Shown here: piece by piece, positions 58,644-64,000 of the stretch
How positions within the stretch are numbered: the stretch's first letter is position 1
Layout: every line of letters begins with the position of its first letter
Assembly: GCA_036881905.1 (NCBI GenBank)
Contig: JBAJNN010000001.1
Span: forward strand, 1 to 64,000
Length of the DNA: 64,000 bases
Origin: JBAJNN01 sp036881905
Lineage (GTDB): Bacteria; Pseudomonadota; Alphaproteobacteria; Rhizobiales; Im1
Direction of reading: 5' to 3'
Translations under genes and position numbers: made by a program
Notes under the pieces: model-generated
Seen by the model: the letters and a program-made list of their open reading frames with translations, nothing else
What the model was told of the DNA's origin: nothing
The model's database searches: none

Positions 58644-60436
58644 GCAGCGGTTTCCCGTTCAATCGTATCCAGAAAGGCCGCGACCTTTTCGTTCAATTCC
58701 TTCGGTATCGGATCGAGAGCCAGCAGCTTGTCTGCGAGCAGGAACCCGCCATCAAAAGACTTGAACCATCCGCTCGGTTTTCGCTTCCCGTCGCGCGGTG
58801 GGCACGCTGCGTTGCACAGCGCCTTGACAAATGCTTCGCGCCCGTAAGCGGCAAGAAGCTGTTCGGCAGACCGGTCCTTGTCTTCGGACCCAAGGGCTGT
58901 GCGTAATTCCGGCAGGCAGTGTCGTGCGGGTCTGCCCCCGAACTCTTCGGGCCAGGCAACGACCAGCGGCAGAACGTTCTCGGGTAAGGCGCCGAACACG
59001 GCATGTTCCAGGGCCGCCCCGTTATCCCAGCGCAATACAGCCGCCCGCCTCCCGATTTCTTCCCAGCTCCCGTCCTTGCGACCTTCGTCGTCGGCCACTG
59101 CCCCGATCTGAAAGCCTGCCTTGAGCATGGCCTTGCAGATGGCAACCGCCCTGTCATGTCCGCGACCGTCAACGCAGAAAATCCCGCGCACGGGATAACC
59201 TTCGCCGAATCTTGCGATCAGCAGCCGGGTCGCGAAGCCTTCCTCAGTAATTCCCTCGCAGATCACCGGCAACCGCGCCAGAACGGCTTCCGGATTCGAC
59301 GCTAGCAACTCTCCAATCTCCTTCCCTTCCAGCGCCGTCAGTTCGTGCGCCCGTGGCGCACGCGCCGGCTCGACAACTTCTTCTGGCGCGGCTTGCCCGG
59401 CATCGCCTGCAGGCGGGAGCGCTATATTGATGCGAGAAATGACCGCGCCCACAGCTGCACCAGCTGAAAGGATCGCGGGCGCGTGTGTTGTAATGAACGC
59501 CTGCCGCTTTCCCTCCTGATGAAGATCCCCGATGAAAGCGCGCTGACGATAGGGCTCGAGGCCTGTTTCCGGCTCATCGACCACGGCGAGCGAAACGCTT
59601 TCGGCGAGAATCGATGCAAGTTCCAGCGTCGCGAGACGGCGCGTGCCTGTGCCCCAGGCTGGCAGCGGCAAGGCGGTCTCGTCATTCTCCCCGATCATCA
59701 GACCGACACTGGCGGCGAGCGACACGCCGGGCGTGCCAACGAGCCCGAGCCGGACGGGGTTGGGCAGGCTGCGCTTGCTGAAATGCCCGTCGATGCGTAC
59801 GAGCGCCTCTTTCGGCTCATCGCCCAGCCGGTCATGAATGGGCGTGTTCAGGATGGCCTGAAGGATCGACTGCCGAAGCTGCTGGCCTTCCATGTACCGA
59901 TCCAGCGCGCCGCCCTGCACGAGCCTCAGATCGCGATCCCAGCGATCGGCAATACCGAGCCGCATAAGGCCGATGCGCTGCCTCAATGCCCGCGAAAACG
60001 GCACGCGCGTCTCATCGTCTACACCGATCACTTCGTAGATGGCTTCTTGATCCTGAGTGCCGGTCAGGCGGCAGACCATTACAGCTTCGGCGCCACCCTC
60101 GTCCGGCAGATCGGTGAACTGTCCCTCTCGCCAGCCGCGCAGCGGCGGCAGAGGAAACCTGTCGCTCTTGAGGATCGACGCATCTCCCACGGCGAGCGCT
60201 GCTTCGATCACAAATCCCCTATCAATGTCTCGGCGGAAATAGTCGAACTCAGATATGTTCATGTTGGGAGCGGGCGAGAGCAGCGCGCCGATGGCTTCGA
60301 GGATGGTGGATTTACAGCTATCACCCGGCCCGACGATGACGTTAAGGCCAGGTGCCGGGCGCCATTCAAGCTTTTCGATGCCGCGAAATCCCTCTATTCT
60401 CAGAAATCGTATCGAAGGATTTGGTCCCACGGTCAT
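58640..60436 (-). CDS. gajA: Gabija-like OLD-family nuclease (AAA ATPase + TOPRIM; GajA-like)
   Basis: A 598-residue class 2 OLD protein. The N-terminal ABC-type ATPase has LRIEGFRGIEKLEW and a Walker A variant IVGPGDSCKSTILEAI, where the usual Gly before Lys is Cys. ABC signature and Walker B follow (GTGTRRLATLELASIL, LAVVDEPETGLEP). The TOPRIM part has VICEGITEEGFATRLLI (Glu) and GAVADDEGRKDG (acidic pair). ATG at 60436 is chosen (GGAAG upstream). A TTG 99 bases earlier has no support. It is co-transcribed with the helicase gene and makes a complete Gabija-type locus. Confidence 0.85.
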   Translation of the reverse strand: MTVGPNPSIRFLRIEGFRGIEKLEWRPAPGLNVIVGPGDSCKSTILEAIGALLSPAPNMNISEFDYFRRDIDRGFVIEAALAVGDASILKSDRFPLPPLRGWREGQFTDLPDEGGAEAVMVCRLTGTQDQEAIYEVIGVDDETRVPFSRALRQRIGLMRLGIADRWDRDLRLVQGGALDRYMEGQQLRQSILQAILNTPIHDRLGDEPKEALVRIDGHFSKRSLPNPVRLGLVGTPGVSLAASVGLMIGENDETALPLPAWGTGTRRLATLELASILAESVSLAVVDEPETGLEPYRQRAFIGDLHQEGKRQAFITTHAPAILSAGAAVGAVISRINIALPPAGDAGQAAPEEVVEPARAPRAHELTALEGKEIGELLASNPEAVLARLPVICEGITEEGFATRLLIARFGEGYPVRGIFCVDGRGHDRAVAICKAMLKAGFQIGAVADDEGRKDGSWEEIGRRAAVLRWDNGAALEHAVFGALPENVLPLVVAWPEEFGGRPARHCLPELRTALGSEDKDRSAEQLLAAYGREAFVKALCNAACPPRDGKRKPSGWFKSFDGGFLLADKLLALDPIPKELNEKVAAFLDTIERETAA

Positions 60437-60837
60437 CGCTTCTTCCGCTTGTTGGTCTATAGGTTCAGTCCGAATAATGGTCGCGTCTTTGAAGACGGTA
60501 ACACTATCGGCATCAAGACACTCTAGCACCGACAAGCGCGTTGCGCTTCACTTCGATCAAGAACGCCTACATCGCGTTCTCAGGGTGCTGACGCCAGCCG
60601 GTAGAACGGCCGCAGAATGTGCGCCGTTGCGATGGACGGAACTGGCTGAAAACGTTGACCGTAGCGAAGCCGAACCGGGTCAGACGAGGTTCGCTCGGTT
60701 TGAGACTAAAGCGGTTCAGAGACCGAAATTCGGGACTTCGCCAGTCTCAGTGGCTCAGGTGGCTCGGCTAAACGCCTTTGAAACTTGGGAGAAATCCGGC
60801 GCTCAAGGCGCGTCGCTCAAAGTTCGTAACAGGAAAA
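60437..60837. other. 400-base region between Gabija operon and tRNA-Ser
   Basis: No credible gene. It should contain the Gabija promoter (minus strand). The right side may hold the island border, but I see no exact repeat of the tRNA end here. Confidence 0.4.
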
Positions 60838-60840
60838 TGG

Positions 60841-60928
60841 CGGAGAGAGAGGGATTCGAACCCTCGATACGCTGTTATCGTATACACGCGTTCCAGGCGT
60901 GCGCCTTCGACCGCTCGGCCATCTCTCC
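60841..60928 (-). tRNA. tRNA-Ser (anticodon GGA)
   Basis: Minus-strand cloverleaf: acceptor GGAGAGA / TCTCTCC, D-loop TGGCCGAGCGG, anticodon arm CACGC-CTGGAAC-GCGTG (anticodon GGA), a long class II variable arm, T-arm GAGGGTTCGAATCCCTC, discriminator G at 60841. The CCA tail is encoded (60840-60838). 88 bases, a normal serine tRNA. Confidence 0.95.
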
Positions 60929-60985
60929 AATGGTTCATTATCAGCTCGGCCAATATATCCAACGCCTTGGACCATGCAAGAATTA

Positions 60986-61097
60986 TAGAGCACAATCCGA
61001 GCTTGCCAAGCGTGAGCCAGGGACGATCAAGATTATGCTTATAAAATAGAATGTTAGAGCAGTATTGCGATTCAATTTGAACGCAAATACCGCTCTA
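60986..61097 (+). repeat. RIME1-like double-palindrome element, intergenic copy
   Basis: 112 bases with two dyads. The first runs from TAGAGCACAATC to AAGATTATGCT (60986-61039). The second has TAGAGCAGTATTGCG / CGCAAATACCGCTCTA arms around ATTCAATTTGAA (61055-61097). Its second half is nearly identical to the reverse complement of 23533-23575, and the first half is clearly related. It lies in the gap between tRNA-Ser and the L,D-transpeptidase gene, a normal place for such elements. Confidence 0.88.
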
Positions 61098-61283
61098 GCG
61101 TGAACCATGGCCGGCTGTTCGGTCGGACACCCGGTGGTCTTTGTCTCTCGTATTCGATGCTCTGATTTTGATCTTTTTGACCTTTTCGGCTCTGTGGTCG
61201 GCAGGGTCGGAAAGGCTGAAGACGGCTGTTATTCCGGTCCCTTAAAGCAACTACAGACCCCCAATCCGGGTTAGCCTCACCTT
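61098..61283. other. spacer before the L,D-transpeptidase stop
   Basis: About 185 bases without a gene. No terminator with a clear T-run was recognised. Confidence 0.35.
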
Positions 61284-63293
61284 TCAGAGGCCGTCGGGCG
61301 AGGGTCCGGAAGAAGACGGCACCCCGAGCATGGCCATGATCCCGTTTCCAAGCGCACTCGCTAGACGCCGATCGCGACCGTAGACATCGTCAAGATAATG
61401 GATTTGGCCGTCGGCGCCGGGCCACGCCGTCAGATAAACGAGGTGGACTTTTACCTCATGCCTGAGCCCGATCCACCGAGTGTTGTCGTCATTGAAGAAG
61501 TGAGAGACATCGGCGGCGGTCCAGCCATCTCGTGTAAGAAGCAGCTCGGCCAGCCGGTCGGCATTCTGAACGCGCACACAACCATGGCTGAAAGCACGGA
61601 CATCGCTCTCAAACAGGGCCTTTGACGGCGTGTCATGCATATAGACTTCATGCCAGTTCGGAAACAGGAATTTGACCTTGCCAAGCGCATTGTCGCGCCC
61701 TGGAGTCTGGCGGATACGAACGCGCAGCGTTTTCCGGTTCATCTCGCTCCAGTTTATTGCCGTGGCATTGATGACATAACCATCCATACTGAGCGTCTGG
61801 TAGCCATGGCTGTCGAGATAGTCGGGATCGCGCAAAAGTTCGGGAACCATCTCCTCAAGGACAATAGAGCGCGGCACATTCCAGTAGGGGTTGAATTCGA
61901 CAGAGGTCATAGTATCGCTGAAGGCCGGTGTCTGATGATCTCGCAGCCCCACGACGACGCGCGCGCCATAAGCCACGACGCCATGGTCGTAAACGCGTAG
62001 CTCGAATGCCGGTTCATTGACAAGGATATAGAAATTGCCAAAATCGCGCGGCAGCCAGCGCATGCGTTCCATGTTCAAAATCAGCATGCGTATTTTTTCA
62101 GCGCTATTGCGCCCATTGAATGCCGCAAGAGTCTTCGGTCCGATCAGACCGTCGGCGACAAGCCCCTCACGTTTCTGAAAGACCCGTACCGCGCCCGCCA
62201 TATCTCCGCCATAGCGGTTGGATCGAGTGGCGGCATCACGGACTTTTCCGTTATCGGGCTTGAGCAATTTAGCAATACGGTCGTGAGAATCAAACTGCGG
62301 GGCCAATAACCCCTCACATTCGAGCCTGTCGCGAATCTGTGCAATGCGCGGATCCTTCATACCAGGACGAATGACGACGCCGGCGGGAATCTTTCGCTGT
62401 GTGAAGGGCTTTTCGGCAAGCCCGCGCAATCGCGACAATTCCGCTTTCATCGCCCGATAGAGCGGATGGGTCGGGTGCAGCGTCGTCAGATAATGGTCCG
62501 GACGCACCATATGTTCAATGGTGGCGAGAAAGACGGCCGCCTCGATCCCTTTGGGGCGAAGGTCGTTATACCGGGTGAGTTTATCGGGATCGACGCGACC
62601 GGCTGAAGCGTCATGAGCATAGCGCAACAGCTTGACCGTGAGTTCTATATCGAGCCGTGCGAGCTTGTCTCGATCATACACTCCCTCTAGGGCATTGTCA
62701 TCGAATCGGGAGAGTAACCCGGGCAGATAATCGTTCGCATCGAGACCGTCTTCATCGACTCTGCCCAGGGTGGCGAGCAAACGTCGCGCACGAAGCCCGA
62801 GGCCGTGAGGTCCGACCCAGAGTGGAGCGAAATCGCGTTTGACATAGAAATCGAGAACCGGGCGACGGTCTTCGCGGCGCAGAAGGATGGGAGCCCCCTG
62901 CCCTCCTTGCAGAGTGGAAAGAATGGCGGCGGGCAGGCCGGAAAGTTTCTCTCCGGCGCTAAGAGAGGGATCGGCCAGCGATACCGGTGGTTCCGGGACG
63001 TAACGTTCATAATCATCGGGCTGTCGGAGGGTATCGGCGCCATCGCGTCGAACCATTGAATCCCTGTCGATTGCCAAGGAGGCGGAAACGGCCTTTCCGA
63101 ATCCTGCAAGAGCTGCGTTGCGGTGCGGCAGAACGCGGCGGAACAAGCGCCCACCGGCCGATACCCCATTCCGGTTGCGCAACGTGACGGCGCCAGCATT
63201 CAATGCCGTTCCGGCGAGGATCACCGACACACAGACAGTCGCAATCATCCTGTTCAGCGCGTATGATTCCTTTTGCCGCAATGCGCTTTTCAT
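61284..63293 (-). CDS. L,D-transpeptidase (YcbB/LdtD-like)
   Basis: A 669-residue exported cell-wall enzyme. The N terminus (MKSALRQKESYALNRMIATVC followed by a hydrophobic stretch to LNAGAVT) is a signal sequence or anchor. Residues about 180-330 form the LdtD-type N-terminal domain (DFYVKRDFAPLWVG). A peptidoglycan-binding domain has AVRVFQKREGLVADGLIGPKTLAAFN. The catalytic YkuD domain ends with AFSHGCVRVQNADRLAELLL, where the Cys is the nucleophile. It makes 3-3 crosslinks. The start at 63293 fits the signal sequence; an extension to 63467 has none. Confidence 0.92.
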   Translation of the reverse strand: MKSALRQKESYALNRMIATVCVSVILAGTALNAGAVTLRNRNGVSAGGRLFRRVLPHRNAALAGFGKAVSASLAIDRDSMVRRDGADTLRQPDDYERYVPEPPVSLADPSLSAGEKLSGLPAAILSTLQGGQGAPILLRREDRRPVLDFYVKRDFAPLWVGPHGLGLRARRLLATLGRVDEDGLDANDYLPGLLSRFDDNALEGVYDRDKLARLDIELTVKLLRYAHDASAGRVDPDKLTRYNDLRPKGIEAAVFLATIEHMVRPDHYLTTLHPTHPLYRAMKAELSRLRGLAEKPFTQRKIPAGVVIRPGMKDPRIAQIRDRLECEGLLAPQFDSHDRIAKLLKPDNGKVRDAATRSNRYGGDMAGAVRVFQKREGLVADGLIGPKTLAAFNGRNSAEKIRMLILNMERMRWLPRDFGNFYILVNEPAFELRVYDHGVVAYGARVVVGLRDHQTPAFSDTMTSVEFNPYWNVPRSIVLEEMVPELLRDPDYLDSHGYQTLSMDGYVINATAINWSEMNRKTLRVRIRQTPGRDNALGKVKFLFPNWHEVYMHDTPSKALFESDVRAFSHGCVRVQNADRLAELLLTRDGWTAADVSHFFNDDNTRWIGLRHEVKVHLVYLTAWPGADGQIHYLDDVYGRDRRLASALGNGIMAMLGVPSSSGPSPDGL

Positions 63294-63500
63294 AGATCGA
63301 CCATCCCTTTGCCTTGGCCGGCCACCATGCTCATAAATCGACAAACGACTCTTGGCTATATCCGCAAATAAAGCCTTAATTGCAAACGTTTCCAGACCGC
63401 CGGATGAAAATGGTTCAAATAAAGGCTGGCGAAAAAAAGCGCCGCCGCTAAAATGCACATGGAACACATGGTCAACAACAAAGCCTCAGGATCGCTGAAC

Positions 63501-64000
63501 ATGACGGAACATTCATCTGCAAAACACCGTACAGACGCAAAAGACCAGGCTGCAATGGGCAGCATAGTTTTCGGTGAAAACACTCCGGCCGCGCTGCCGG
63601 AATGGTCGCTTGATGACCTTTATACCGCGCCTGGTTGTGTCGAATTGAAACGCGATATCGAACTGATCGCGAATGACAGCAAGGTTTTTGAGCGGCGCTA
63701 TCGGGACACCGTCATCACTTTGGCGACAGGCGAAGGCGGAGGCAAACGGCTGGCCGAGGCCATCGAAAGCTATGAGGCGCTGCAATGCCTGTCGCAGCGA
63801 GTCTTCTCCTATGCCTTTCTTCATTACGCCGGCGACACCGCCGCGCCGGAACGGGCAAAATTTTTCGGCGACATTCAGGCGCAACTCACGACCATCTCGG
63901 CCGGGCTTATCTTTTTCGAGCTGGAGATCAATCAAATCGACGATGCCGATTTCGACTCCGCCATTGCCGATCCGGCGCTTGACCATTATGCGCCGTGGTT
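63501..64000 (+). CDS. pepF: M3-family oligoendopeptidase F, N-terminal part (runs off window)
   Basis: The frame from 63501 is open to the window end: MTEHSSAKHRTDAKDQAA, then NTPAALPEWSLDDLYTAPG, ELKRDIELIANDSKVFERRYRD, ESYEALQCLSQRVFSYAFLHYAGDT and LIFFELEINQIDDADFDSAIADPALDHYAPW. LPEWSLDDLY and the helical repeat pattern are the start of pepF/M3 oligopeptidases. The HExxH zinc site would lie beyond the edge. In-frame ATGs at 63453, 63459 and 63468 are also possible starts. It is divergent from the L,D-transpeptidase gene. Confidence 0.85.
   Translation, partial: MTEHSSAKHRTDAKDQAAMGSIVFGENTPAALPEWSLDDLYTAPGCVELKRDIELIANDSKVFERRYRDTVITLATGEGGGKRLAEAIESYEALQCLSQRVFSYAFLHYAGDTAAPERAKFFGDIQAQLTTISAGLIFFELEINQIDDADFDSAIADPALDHYAPW

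Noticed and set aside
60838..60930. tRNA-Ser 3' end as the island attachment site
   Set aside because: I saw no second copy of the tRNA 3' end near 22-28 kb or elsewhere in the window, and large serine recombinases usually do not use tRNA ends.
60255..61049. 264-codon plus-strand frame spanning the tRNA-Ser
   Set aside because: It crosses a structured tRNA on the opposite strand and is antisense to the OLD nuclease at its start.

Overview
The window looks like part of an alphaproteobacterial chromosome, most likely from the Hyphomicrobiales (Rhizobiales). Three things suggest this: the order mutM / ubiE-ubiB-coaBC-dut, the branched-chain acyl-CoA gene set, and two copies of a ~105-112 bp double-palindrome repeat that resembles the rhizobial RIME1 element. 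The genus cannot be set from sequence reading alone.

Layout. (1) 1-13.3 kb is a plus-strand catabolic cluster for branched-chain amino and keto acids: a cut-off Lrp/AsnC-type regulator end, thiolase, acyl-CoA dehydrogenase, the E1alpha/E1beta/E2 subunits of branched-chain 2-oxoacid dehydrogenase, 3-hydroxyisobutyryl-CoA hydrolase, isovaleryl-CoA dehydrogenase, both methylcrotonyl-CoA carboxylase subunits, a MaoC hydratase and a CitE-like lyase. (2) 13.5-16.7 kb holds a TRAP transporter whose binding protein resembles 2-oxoacid binders, so import and oxidation of keto acids may be linked. (3) 16.8-22.0 kb is housekeeping: mutM, ubiE, ubiB, coaBC and dut. dut appears to start with CTG. (4) 22.0-27.35 kb is an AT-richer restriction-modification island. 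It holds a dead type II pair (frameshifts, an amber codon and an in-frame RIME1-like insertion), an intact HindIII-like endonuclease/methyltransferase pair, a decayed second copy of the dut 3' end, and a SacI-like endonuclease remnant. (5) 27.35-57.1 kb is a GC-rich prophage-derived island. It has a packaging module (prohead protease stub, portal, gpW, terminase), two DNA methyltransferases, a replication/recombination module, an XRE/ImmA switch with a divergent operon of unknown function, an abortive-infection gene, and a large serine recombinase at its right end. Most of the capsid and all tail and lysis genes are missing, and portal and helicase carry frameshifts, so it cannot make particles by itself. 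Inside it a complete RIT element (three overlapping tyrosine recombinases, 31-bp perfect terminal inverted repeats) has split a small DUF7220-like gene, and the pre-insertion gene can be rebuilt exactly. (6) 57.15-60.44 kb encodes a Gabija-like defence pair (OLD-family nuclease and UvrD-like helicase). (7) 60.8-64 kb returns to the chromosome: tRNA-Ser(GGA), a second RIME1-like repeat, an L,D-transpeptidase and the start of an M3-family oligopeptidase.

Together, the 22-60.5 kb block reads as a layered defence and mobile-element hotspot placed between dut and tRNA-Ser. The most notable observations are the RIME1-like element inserted in frame in a coding sequence, the dut-flanked R-M island, the datable RIT insertion, and the uncharacterised operon facing the XRE/ImmA switch. 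No CRISPR array or rRNA was seen.
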